Virus record (IMG/VR): IMGVR_UViG_3300032081_000176
Location: 1-41,288 of that record
DNA length: 41,288 nucleotides
Source of the DNA: a virus
Strand: one strand, 5' to 3'
The position numbers and the translations under genes were made by a program. Within the stretch, counting starts at the first letter, position 1; every line of letters begins with the position of its first letter. The notes under the pieces were generated by a model. The model was not told where the DNA came from. It was given only the letters and a program-made list of their open reading frames with translations, and searched no databases. Positions 23,955 through 31,758 of this stretch are shown here, piece after piece.

Positions 23955-26900
23955 ATGTCTATATTTGATACAGGCAATTACGAACCAAAAAGCAACATAG
24001 GTACAATAGAGTCTATGCTATCAGGCGTAGCATCAGGTTTAATCGCTATACCAAAAGGTTTTTTTTCACTAGGTGCAAGTCTTATGGATCTTGGTGTCAA
24101 CAGCGGTAAAGCTGCTAGAGTTGAGCAATGGTTTGACGACCTTACAGAATTTGATGAGAAAGCAGAGGCAACAGCTGCAGGTAAAATTACAGAAGCATTA
24201 GTTAACATTGGTATACCCGGTGGTATTGCATTTAAAAGTGCTAGTGGTTTAGCAAAAGCTTCTATGCTTGCAGGCAGAAATAATAAATATGTAAAATTAA
24301 ATAATAAAAGTCTTGTTGGTGCAGCAGATGAAGCATTAGAACTAACAGCTAAAGGTAAAGGCAGACAATTTGTAGCCGGTGCGTTAGGTGGTGGTGTAGC
24401 AGAAGGTGTATTTGTAGGTGATGCAGAAAAGATAGGTACGTTTGGTGATCTGTTAGGTGGACCCACAGCAATAGATAGAAGTGAAACAGATCCAGATGCA
24501 ACAAGAGAAATATTAAACAGAATTAAATTTGGTACAGAGGGTGCATTATTTACAGGTATCTTAAGTGGTACAGGTAAGGTTATTAAAAAAATAACAAACA
24601 GGAACAAGGGATTAGACACAGCTAACTCACAGTTAGATAGATGGATTGATACTGTTGCCTCAAAATTTAGAGCACGTAGTGGTAAGACACAAGAATTTTT
24701 TGACATAGAAAGACAATCTATTGGAGCACAAGCAGCTGATGCAAACGTTGCAAGAAACTTATCTCAAGATTTGGATGTAGATATTGATAAATTATTTCCA
24801 CCTATGCGTACAGTATTTAACAAACAATCTGCAAAAGAAAGATCTGCATTTTTAGGAGATGTAAACGATGCATTATTATCTGGTGAAGCAAGACTAGGTG
24901 ATGATGGTGTTGCAGCTTTTGGAGAAATAGATAATGCAGCTAAACAAAGAGTCATTGAAGGAATAAGAAAATTTGCACCAACTAAAGAAGCTGCTGAAGA
25001 ATTAGAAAAATCTATTCTTGGTGGTCTATCTGTTATGAGAAGTAAGTGGTCTGATTTGTTTTCTAAACTTGGTGGATCATTAGACGCTGCAGATATACAA
25101 ACATTCAAACAATTGTTTGGTGGTAAGTTTAAAAACTATCTTGGTTCTACTTATGACATATTTCAAGATAGAAGTATTCTACCATGGATGAGATATAAAC
25201 CAGCAGCGCAAGCAATCGATAATGCTAAAGATTTATTTAAAGCAAGTGCTAGAGAAGGTGGGAAAGATTTAACAGATTTAGAGGCTGAACAAATTGTAAA
25301 TAATGTATTAAAAACTTCTGGATTACCTAAAGGTTTAAGAATGGATAAACCTTCTGATGCATTATTTAATATACCGGACTTCTTTGTAAACAGAACTGCA
25401 CTAGATGATGCAGTCAAACGTGGTGGAGTTGCTAGAATATCTATTAAAGATGTAGCATCTGAGGCAGATCAAAAAGTGTTTAATGATTTGTTTGGTAAAC
25501 AAAAAAATCCTATGCAAACTATGATAGGTGGTATGGCCAAACTATCTTTAATTACACGACGTAATTTATTCTACGATGATTTAATTAAAAAAAATGATGA
25601 AGTAAGTGAAGTATTTAGAAATGCTACAGATAAAAATTCTGTGGCTCAACCCATGTTTGCTAGATCAGAAGCAGAAGCAAGAGCTTTTTTTGGTGATGAT
25701 TTTCAAAGAATTGCGGTCATTGACCCTGCACAAACTTTAAACGTAAACATTGCATCAGGTGCAAGTAACCCTTTTGGCGATGTTGCAAAACCTATGTTTG
25801 CTAGAAAAGGTGTAGCAGAAGCTTTAGAGAAAACTTCTTTGACTACACAGAGTCCTGGCATACTTGGTAGACTATATGAAAGTTTAGTATTATATCCTAA
25901 AGCTACATCACAAATAGCTAAAACAATTTTATCACCAGTAACACACTTACGTAACTTTGTAAGTGCTGGAGCTTTTGCTGCAGCAAATGGTATCTTACCA
26001 GCAGCAGATCCTGCTGCAATCAAACAAGCATACCAAGCTTTACAAACAGGACTAAAAGGTACAAGACAACAAAATGATTTATATCAAGAATTACTAGAGC
26101 TTGGTGTTGTAAACTCTAACGTAAGACTTGGAGATCTTTCCAGACTATTACAGGATGTGAACTTTGGTGAGACCATGACGTCTGACAAAGGCATGAGACT
26201 ATTATTAAAACCATTATCAAAATTAAAATCTGTATCACAAGATTTATACACAGCTGAAGATGACTTCTGGAAAATATATTCTTGGGCCGTAGAAAAATCT
26301 AGATTAGAAAAAGCATATGAAAAAATTGGTGTAACAAGAGGACAATTCTTTAAACGTAATGGTGTTGATGTAAGACTTGATGAACAATTTTTAAAAGAAG
26401 AAGCAGCTGATATTGTAAGAAACAATATACCTAACTACGATTATGTATCAGACTTTGTAAAAGGTTTAAGAAAATTACCTATCGGTAACTTCGTATCATT
26501 CCCTGCAGAGATTGCTAGAACAGGAACAAACATTGTAAGACGTGCGTTAAGAGAGATTAATGAAACTATAACTTTACCTGATGGTAGAGTTGTAAAACCT
26601 ATGGAAGGTATTGGTTATACTAGATTATTTGGTTTTACTACTACAGTTGCAGCGGTACCTATGGCTACATCAGCAGCGTTTCAAGCTCTATATGATGTTA
26701 CAGATGAAGAAAGAGAAGCTATTAGAAGATTTGCAGCACAGTGGTCTAAAAATTCTACACTACTACCAATTAAAAACGAAGACGGTAGTTTTAAATACGT
26801 AGACTTCAGTCATGCTAATGCATACGACACATTAATTAGACCATTACAATCAGTTGTTAACGCTGTTCAAGACGGTAGAACAGATCAAGATGGTATGATG

Positions 26901-27851
26901 GATGACTTTGCAAGAGGTTTATTTACAGCTACATCAGAATTTGGTCAGCCATTTATATCAGAATCTATTTGGACAGAAGCTGCATTAGATATTATAGCTA
27001 GAGGTGGTAGAACTAGAGATGGTGCTCAAATATACAGTGAACAGGATACAGCTGGAGATCGTAATAGTAAAATATTTGCACACCTAGTAAAAGCACAAAT
27101 GCCTTTTTCATTAGATCAATTAAAGAGATTAGATAGGTCTATAAAATCTGTTGATGTAATTACTAAAGGTAAGTTTGATGAATATGGTCAAGAGTTTGAA
27201 TTTGGTGATGAGTTTGGTGGACTATTTGGTTTTAGAGCAGTTAATGTAAATCCTGACAGAGCCATGAATTTTAAAGTTGCTAATTATCAAAGAGGTGTAA
27301 GGGATTCAAGATCATTATTTACTAGAGTTGCACTTAAAGGTGGGCCAATTGAACCAAGAGAAATTGTAGACGCATACATAAATGCTAATCGTGCATTGTT
27401 TGGTGTTAAAAAAGAATTAAAAAATGATATGGATGCTGCTAGATTATTAAATATTTCGGACGAAGGTTTTAGAGGAGCTCTTGATAGAGTTTCTAACATC
27501 GAAGTAAACTCTATTGACCAAAATATTTTTAGACCTTACTCGTTATCACTAGAAGTTAGAAGAGCTTTACAAGAAAATGCAGATTCAATTGGTGTAACAA
27601 ATCCTTTAGATTCAGCTAACGATGCTATTGCTGATTTACAAGCACAGTTTTCTGAAGTTAATTTAAGTCTTCCAGAGTTCCCTGTATTTCAAAACCCTTT
27701 ACAACCTATCATGCAGGACACACCAATGGGTCCTACAACACTTAACATGCCTAACATTAATGCAGAACTTGTGTCATCACAGGTACAAGGCGGTAATTAT
27801 AATAACATGACAACACAACAAAAATTAGATATACTTTTTGGTAGAGGATAA
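23955..27851 (+). CDS. Large internal virion / ejection protein
   Basis: A 1298-residue protein, the longest in the window. AGGAG precedes the ATG. Residues about 20-45 (MLSGVASGLIAIPKGFFSLG) and later Ala/Gly-rich stretches (near 660-690 and 900-920) are weakly hydrophobic helices of the kind that could insert in the host envelope. The remainder is helical and charged. The end is Pro/Met/Asn-rich. A single very large protein placed last in the virion block, after two Gly/Ala-rich proteins, matches the position of T7 gp16-type ejection proteins in podophages, but I see no lysozyme motif at the N-terminus. Function by position, length and composition. Confidence 0.7.
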   Translation: MSIFDTGNYEPKSNIGTIESMLSGVASGLIAIPKGFFSLGASLMDLGVNSGKAARVEQWFDDLTEFDEKAEATAAGKITEALVNIGIPGGIAFKSASGLAKASMLAGRNNKYVKLNNKSLVGAADEALELTAKGKGRQFVAGALGGGVAEGVFVGDAEKIGTFGDLLGGPTAIDRSETDPDATREILNRIKFGTEGALFTGILSGTGKVIKKITNRNKGLDTANSQLDRWIDTVASKFRARSGKTQEFFDIERQSIGAQAADANVARNLSQDLDVDIDKLFPPMRTVFNKQSAKERSAFLGDVNDALLSGEARLGDDGVAAFGEIDNAAKQRVIEGIRKFAPTKEAAEELEKSILGGLSVMRSKWSDLFSKLGGSLDAADIQTFKQLFGGKFKNYLGSTYDIFQDRSILPWMRYKPAAQAIDNAKDLFKASAREGGKDLTDLEAEQIVNNVLKTSGLPKGLRMDKPSDALFNIPDFFVNRTALDDAVKRGGVARISIKDVASEADQKVFNDLFGKQKNPMQTMIGGMAKLSLITRRNLFYDDLIKKNDEVSEVFRNATDKNSVAQPMFARSEAEARAFFGDDFQRIAVIDPAQTLNVNIASGASNPFGDVAKPMFARKGVAEALEKTSLTTQSPGILGRLYESLVLYPKATSQIAKTILSPVTHLRNFVSAGAFAAANGILPAADPAAIKQAYQALQTGLKGTRQQNDLYQELLELGVVNSNVRLGDLSRLLQDVNFGETMTSDKGMRLLLKPLSKLKSVSQDLYTAEDDFWKIYSWAVEKSRLEKAYEKIGVTRGQFFKRNGVDVRLDEQFLKEEAADIVRNNIPNYDYVSDFVKGLRKLPIGNFVSFPAEIARTGTNIVRRALREINETITLPDGRVVKPMEGIGYTRLFGFTTTVAAVPMATSAAFQALYDVTDEEREAIRRFAAQWSKNSTLLPIKNEDGSFKYVDFSHANAYDTLIRPLQSVVNAVQDGRTDQDGMMDDFARGLFTATSEFGQPFISESIWTEAALDIIARGGRTRDGAQIYSEQDTAGDRNSKIFAHLVKAQMPFSLDQLKRLDRSIKSVDVITKGKFDEYGQEFEFGDEFGGLFGFRAVNVNPDRAMNFKVANYQRGVRDSRSLFTRVALKGGPIEPREIVDAYINANRALFGVKKELKNDMDAARLLNISDEGFRGALDRVSNIEVNSIDQNIFRPYSLSLEVRRALQENADSIGVTNPLDSANDAIADLQAQFSEVNLSLPEFPVFQNPLQPIMQDTPMGPTTLNMPNINAELVSSQVQGGNYNNMTTQQKLDILFGRG

Positions 27852-27852
27852 C

Positions 27853-28041
27853 ATGGCAAAAAACGCGATACAAAAAATAGAAGAGCATGAAAAGCTTTGC
27901 AGAATAATGCAGAAGCAAACTCATGATAAAATACACAAGCTTGAACACCAAATTAACCGTGTGGAAAGTATATTATTAGTGTCTACTGGAGCGTTGATCT
28001 CAGGTATGGCCTATGTTATATTTGCTTTAATTATTAAATAA
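27853..28041 (+). CDS. Coiled-coil plus C-terminal membrane protein (XhlA-like, lysis)
   Basis: A 62-residue protein. I take ATG 27853, with AGAGGA four bases upstream, rather than TTG 27838, which lies inside the preceding gene. Residues 5-38 form a charged amphipathic helix (KIEEHEKLCRIMQKQTHDKI) and residues 41-61 a transmembrane segment (ILLVSTGALISGMAYVIFAL). This layout matches XhlA-type holin accessory proteins, and it sits eight bases before the peptidoglycan hydrolase, so I place it in a lysis cassette. Confidence 0.65.
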   Translation: MAKNAIQKIEEHEKLCRIMQKQTHDKIHKLEHQINRVESILLVSTGALISGMAYVIFALIIK

Positions 28042-28048
28042 AAAAATC

Positions 28049-28534
28049 ATGCAATTATCGAAACATTTTACTCTTGAAGAGATGACACGTTCCATGGTGG
28101 CTGCCCGTAAAGGAATTGACAACACACCAGGGTCCGGGGAGATTAAAAATTTAGGAAACCTCTGTTACGAGGTCTTAGAGCCTGTTAGAGCACACTTTGA
28201 TAAACCTATAAGCATTAGCTCAGGATACCGCTCAGAAGCGCTGTGTGAGGCTATAGGGAGCAAAAAAACGAGTCAGCATGCTCTTGGTTGTGCGGCGGAC
28301 TTCGAAATACATGGAATTCCAAATATTCAGGTAGCTTATTGGTTGACTAACAATGTTGACTTTGATCAATGCATTCTCGAGTTCTACAAACCCGATGACG
28401 GAGCTGCAGGATGGATCCATGCATCATATAATGAACAAGGTTCTAACAGAAAACAAATTTTAACCTTTGATGGTAAAAAATATTCTGAAGGTTTACCAGA
28501 AATGAAATGGTCTGGTGGTAAAGTCGTAGTTTAA
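28049..28534 (+). CDS. M15-family peptidoglycan peptidase (endolysin)
   Basis: A 161-residue protein of the Peptidase_M15_3 type, which cuts peptide bonds in peptidoglycan. The zinc-site pattern is visible: SQHALGCAADF (His77, Asp84) and WIHAS (His124), with SSGYRSEAL (58-65) ahead of it as in other M15 enzymes. The length is normal for phage endolysins of this type. There is no signal peptide, so release needs a holin (perhaps the partial gene at 1-107). Its stop (28532-28534) overlaps the stop of the convergent helicase gene, so no terminator separates them. Confidence 0.85.
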   Translation: MQLSKHFTLEEMTRSMVAARKGIDNTPGSGEIKNLGNLCYEVLEPVRAHFDKPISISSGYRSEALCEAIGSKKTSQHALGCAADFEIHGIPNIQVAYWLTNNVDFDQCILEFYKPDDGAAGWIHASYNEQGSNRKQILTFDGKKYSEGLPEMKWSGGKVVV

Positions 28535-29964
28535 ATCCAGTCTTTTAATTCTTCACCCATAATCTGACTAGCAATATTAACTTTCTTTTTAAGAGCCTTA
28601 ACAATTCTAGCATCAACAGTATCTTCACAATAAATATCTATGTAAGTCATGGGATATTTTTGACCAATACGATCTATCCTTGCTTCTGATTGTTGTCTTT
28701 TCTCCAGGTCATAACCATTAGAATAATAGATCATTGTACTAGCTGCAGTTAATGTAATACCATAGCCACCAGTTTGAGTAGTACCTACAAAAAATCTAAC
28801 CGGAGAGTCTGGATCTTGGAATTTTTTTATATTTTCTTGACGCTCAGACATTGGAGTTGGACCGTAGTAATCTACAAAACTATTTTCGCCATACTTTTTA
28901 GTTATCTCCCGGATTATCCTATTAACATCTCTTTGCCAATGGGCCCAAATAACAATCTTACCTTCTACTTCTTCTAGTAAGTTCATTAACTCTGATAATC
29001 TATTAGAATCTAAATCTTTTATAGTCCCATCATCAGCAGTAAAGTGACCACAAGTTATTTGTTGTAGTCTCATAAGCTGAGTCATGACTGTAGCAGTAGT
29101 CATCATCTTGCCGTCCATTTGTGCAAGCGCTAAATTTTTCATCTGTAGGTATAATTTTTTTTGCTCTGGTGTAAGTGTAACCAAACGTTTAATAAATGTT
29201 TTTTCTGGCAGATCTAAACAATCATCTTTTAATACACGATAAGAGAAAGGTTTTAGTTTTTCTGACAGTTCTGGTAAGTGTTGATAGCCTGTTATTATTT
29301 GTACAGACCTACCTCCAAAGTTTGCTGTTTTCATTACAGCATATCTAGTTCTAAAAGTATAATAAGAGACATGTCCTAATAATTCTTTTTTAAGAAACTC
29401 GCATTGTTTGAATAAATCTAATGGAGACTTAGTTACTGGTGAACCTGTTAGTATTCTTTTGTATCCTGCATACTCACCTAATGTACAAATATGTTTAGTA
29501 CGTTTTGCATCAGGGTTTTTAATTGTAGTAGACTCATCAATAGCCATCATAGTTCTATGACAACGTAAAAATTTAGCTGCAAACTCTACACCTTTTTTAG
29601 TAGAGAAAGCTTCTACATTCATAATTAAAATATGTAAATCTTCTCCAGGTTGGAAAAGTTTATCTAATTCTTTTTGTTGTTTTTGATTTATCATTGCTTG
29701 CCACAAAACTGATGTGTGTTCTACATGATCTGGTAAGTGTGTAGGAATTTCTCCGTCGTGCCAATTTTTATAAACACCTTTAGGTGCAATAATTAAAACA
29801 CCATTTATTTTTCCGGCATCATATAACATTGCAATGTTATCAATTAATACTTTTGATTTACCTGTACCCATTTCCATGAAGTAGGCAAAGTAAGGTTTTT
29901 CCCATGACAACTCTAATGCTTTTAATTGATGAGCATAAGGCTTCGTTTTAAATTTATAATTCAT
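28531..29964 (-). CDS. SNF2-family helicase / ATPase
   Basis: A 477-residue protein, the only convincing minus-strand gene. Motifs in order: Q-like AHQLKALE (11-18), Walker A EMGTGKS (31-37), motif Ia IIAPKG (58-63), Walker B DEST (143-146), motif III TGSP (173-176), motif V GGYGITLTAA (399-408) and motif VI QSEARIDRIGQ (425-435), which is typical of SNF2 enzymes. Such phage proteins probably remodel DNA or strip proteins and are common in marine phages next to replication genes. Its promoter (30018-29995) overlaps the rightward one. The start codon follows a GAAAGAAGAAAA stretch as a weak ribosome binding site. Confidence 0.85.
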   Translation of the reverse strand: MNYKFKTKPYAHQLKALELSWEKPYFAYFMEMGTGKSKVLIDNIAMLYDAGKINGVLIIAPKGVYKNWHDGEIPTHLPDHVEHTSVLWQAMINQKQQKELDKLFQPGEDLHILIMNVEAFSTKKGVEFAAKFLRCHRTMMAIDESTTIKNPDAKRTKHICTLGEYAGYKRILTGSPVTKSPLDLFKQCEFLKKELLGHVSYYTFRTRYAVMKTANFGGRSVQIITGYQHLPELSEKLKPFSYRVLKDDCLDLPEKTFIKRLVTLTPEQKKLYLQMKNLALAQMDGKMMTTATVMTQLMRLQQITCGHFTADDGTIKDLDSNRLSELMNLLEEVEGKIVIWAHWQRDVNRIIREITKKYGENSFVDYYGPTPMSERQENIKKFQDPDSPVRFFVGTTQTGGYGITLTAASTMIYYSNGYDLEKRQQSEARIDRIGQKYPMTYIDIYCEDTVDARIVKALKKKVNIASQIMGEELKDWI

Positions 29965-29985
29965 AATTTATTTTCTTCTTTCTAG

Positions 29986-30014
29986 TTGACATCTTATATA
30001 GAACATCCTATATG
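29986..30014 (+). promoter_or_regulatory. Rightward promoter of the replication block
   Basis: TTGACA (29986-29991), 17-base spacer, TATATG (30009-30014). Transcription would start near 30021, a few bases before ATG 30023, so the first gene would be leaderless or nearly so. It is completely interleaved with the leftward promoter on the other strand. Confidence 0.6.
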
Positions 30015-30023
30015 TGTTGTCAA
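29995..30023 (-). promoter_or_regulatory. Leftward promoter for the SNF2-type helicase
   Basis: On the minus strand, TTGACA (30018-30023), 17-base spacer, TATATA (29995-30000). Transcription would start near 29988, giving a leader of about 24 bases before the helicase ATG (29964). It is interleaved with the rightward promoter to form a 38-base imperfect dyad in which 14 of 19 position pairs are symmetric. Confidence 0.55.
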
Positions 30024-30388
30024 TGACAGAAAGAAAAAATATAGTATACGTAATTCAGGAATTACCAGGCACAAAAGCGAATGCTCCTAGAATAAATATT
30101 ATGAGTGCAAAAGAATATGGGGACTTTAAATTTTTGCTCCCAGAATTTTCACAAATAATATTTTCACCAGGACCATTAGTTTTTAAACTAAGAAAGTTAT
30201 TAAAAGATTATACTGAGAACGACCATTTGTTGTTAACAGGTGATCCTGCGATAATTGGAATTGCATGTTCTATTGTTTCTGATATTACAAACGGCAGATT
30301 TAATTTGCTAAAATGGGATAGACAAGAAAGAATGTATTACCCAATTAAAATAAACTTACACGAGAAAGGAGAAATCAATGTCGATTGA
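30023..30388 (+). CDS. Conserved marine-phage early protein (121 aa)
   Basis: A 121-residue protein. I start at ATG 30023 (MTERKNIVYVIQELPG); an in-frame GTG at 30014 lies in the -10 element. Features are NIVYVIQE, KEYGDFKFLLPE, SQIIFSPGPLVFKLRKLL, HLLLTGDPAIIGIACSIV and FNLLKWDRQERMYYPI. This YxxxFxFLLPE...GDPxxI...LKWDRQExxYYP layout is one I recognise from many marine phages, where it is a small protein of unknown function near replication genes. There is no ribosome binding site because of the adjacent promoter. Its last bases overlap the next gene. Confidence 0.7.
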   Translation: MTERKNIVYVIQELPGTKANAPRINIMSAKEYGDFKFLLPEFSQIIFSPGPLVFKLRKLLKDYTENDHLLLTGDPAIIGIACSIVSDITNGRFNLLKWDRQERMYYPIKINLHEKGEINVD

Positions 30389-30929
30389 CTTTGAACAAGA
30401 AAAACGAGAGGAGTTGGATGGTGTTAACGATGCCAAAAAATTATCTGATCAAGTAGTTAAATTACAAGAACTAGAAGAAATTCTTTTAGTTAAAGAACAA
30501 GAATATAAAGAGATAAAAAGAAAAGTAGAACTAGTATCATCAGAGGTAATACCTACGATGATGCAGGAAATGAATATCTCTACATTAAAATTATCAGACG
30601 GGACTTCGGTTGAAGTTAAACCTGTCTATGGTGCTTCTATACCTGCAGATAAAAAGGAAGAAGCATACAAATGGCTTCGTGAGAACGGACTGGGTGACCT
30701 TATCAAAAATGAGGTAACCGTTGCTTTTGGACGTTCCGAAGATAACAAGGCACAGCAATATGCTGTCCTTGCGCAAGGTCAAGGGTTTGAACCTGTCCAG
30801 AAATTAAAGGTTGAACCAATGACACTTAAAGCACTAGTCAGAGAGCGTGTTGAGGCTGGACTCGATATGCCTTCTGACTTATTTAACCTGTTCACAAGCA
30901 ACAGAACAAAAATAACAAGGAACAAATAA
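30378..30929 (+). CDS. Helical replication-region protein (183 aa)
   Basis: A 183-residue protein with AAAGGAG ahead of ATG 30378, which overlaps the preceding gene by 11 bases. Residues 15-60 form a charged coiled coil (QVVKLQELEEILLVKEQEYK); the remainder (LKLSDGTSVEVKPVYGASI, EEAYKWLRENGLGDLIKNEV, then PMTLKALVRERVEAG) reads as a folded domain. The pattern (coiled coil, then a -K-x-x-Y-A-S-I-P strand, then -ALxRERVExG) is known to me from marine phages beside SSB-like genes. It may be a recombination or replication accessory factor; function not established. Confidence 0.6.
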   Translation: MSIDFEQEKREELDGVNDAKKLSDQVVKLQELEEILLVKEQEYKEIKRKVELVSSEVIPTMMQEMNISTLKLSDGTSVEVKPVYGASIPADKKEEAYKWLRENGLGDLIKNEVTVAFGRSEDNKAQQYAVLAQGQGFEPVQKLKVEPMTLKALVRERVEAGLDMPSDLFNLFTSNRTKITRNK

Positions 30930-30931
30930 TC

Positions 30932-31690
30932 ATGAATGAAGTAACAGAAAAAAAGTCTGCTCCTCTTCCAACAAATATGTTTGAAGAAGACGCAGCAAAA
31001 GGTTTAGGAGATATAGGTCAACAAGATCTTGCCTTACCTTTTCTTAAAATCCTAGGACAATTATCACCAGAAGTAAATAAGCGGGATGGTAAATATGTTG
31101 AAGGAGCAGAACCTGGAATGATTTTCAATTCAGTAACCGGTGATTTATACGATGGAGTAAAAGGCATAGATGTCATTCCTGCATTTTATAAATTAGAGTA
31201 TGTTGAATGGAAAGATAGAGGAGAAGGACCTGGTGCACCAGTAGCGGTGTATGATTCTTCGTCTGATATTATGTCAACAACAAAACCAGATGCTAACTAC
31301 AAAGATAGATTACCTAATGGTAATTATATTGAGAAGACTGCATCACATTTTGTTATCATAACAGGGGACAGTCCAACGACTGCGTTGATTTCTATGAAAT
31401 CTACTCAATTAAAAATTAGTAGAAAATGGAATTCGATGATGTCTGGCATAAAACTAAAAGGTAAAAACGGTTTATATACACCGGCATCTTTTAGCCACAT
31501 TTACAAATTAAAGACTACTCAAATGTCTAACGACAAAGGCACTTGGTTTGGTTGGGAAGTTAGTAAAGTTGGTCCAATATCTGAGGCAAGTACTTATCAG
31601 CAAGCTAAAGCATTTTCAGAGAGTATCTCTAAAGGTGCAATAAAAGCAAAGCATGGTGAGGACAAACCAAAAGAAAGCAGCATTATATAA
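30932..31690 (+). CDS. Possible single-stranded DNA-binding protein
   Basis: A 252-residue protein. The disordered N-terminus (KKSAPLPTNMFEEDAAKGLG) leads to DLALPFLKILGQLSPEV, GMIFNSVTGDLYDG, IDVIPAFYKLEYVEWKDRG, a variable loop, FVIITGDSPTTALISMKST, and HIYKLKTTQMSNDKGTWFGW before a charged C-terminal tail (SKGAIKAKHGEDKPKE). A central beta-rich core with Trp/Tyr and an acidic-basic tail resembles phage single-stranded DNA-binding proteins, and the location among replication genes fits. I see no decisive motif, so the call is tentative. The stop (TAA 31688-31690) is followed by an in-frame 18-codon open stretch inside a GC-rich hairpin region. Confidence 0.45.
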   Translation: MNEVTEKKSAPLPTNMFEEDAAKGLGDIGQQDLALPFLKILGQLSPEVNKRDGKYVEGAEPGMIFNSVTGDLYDGVKGIDVIPAFYKLEYVEWKDRGEGPGAPVAVYDSSSDIMSTTKPDANYKDRLPNGNYIEKTASHFVIITGDSPTTALISMKSTQLKISRKWNSMMSGIKLKGKNGLYTPASFSHIYKLKTTQMSNDKGTWFGWEVSKVGPISEASTYQQAKAFSESISKGAIKAKHGEDKPKESSII

Positions 31691-31747
31691 TCCCTTCGGG
31701 GTATGTGCACAGCGTGGGCCAATCGGGAGACTGAGTGGCCTGCGTAG
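31691..31747 (+). promoter_or_regulatory. GC-rich structured leader with possible 14-residue peptide
   Basis: The 68-base gap before the primase is about 57% G+C, far above the rest. It contains CCC-TTCG-GGG (31692-31701) and a nine-base-pair stem (31713-31721 with 31736-31744, two G-U/U-G pairs, 14-base loop). ATG 31703 opens a short frame (MCTAWANRETEWPA) ending at TAG 31745-31747; read from 31691 it is in frame with the preceding gene, so it could also be a stop-readthrough extension. This could be a leader peptide, a readthrough signal, or a structured RNA. Which is true is undecided. Confidence 0.4.
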
Positions 31748-31758
31748 ACAGGATAATT

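Noticed and set aside
23978-24706. 242-residue minus-strand open frame opposite the large ejection gene
   Set aside because: Composition (Ser/Ala/Leu/Pro) is that of a shadow frame; no start signal and the plus-strand gene is intact.
30014-30022. GTG 30014 as start of the 121-aa gene
   Set aside because: It falls in the -10 element of the rightward promoter, so it would lie upstream of the transcript.
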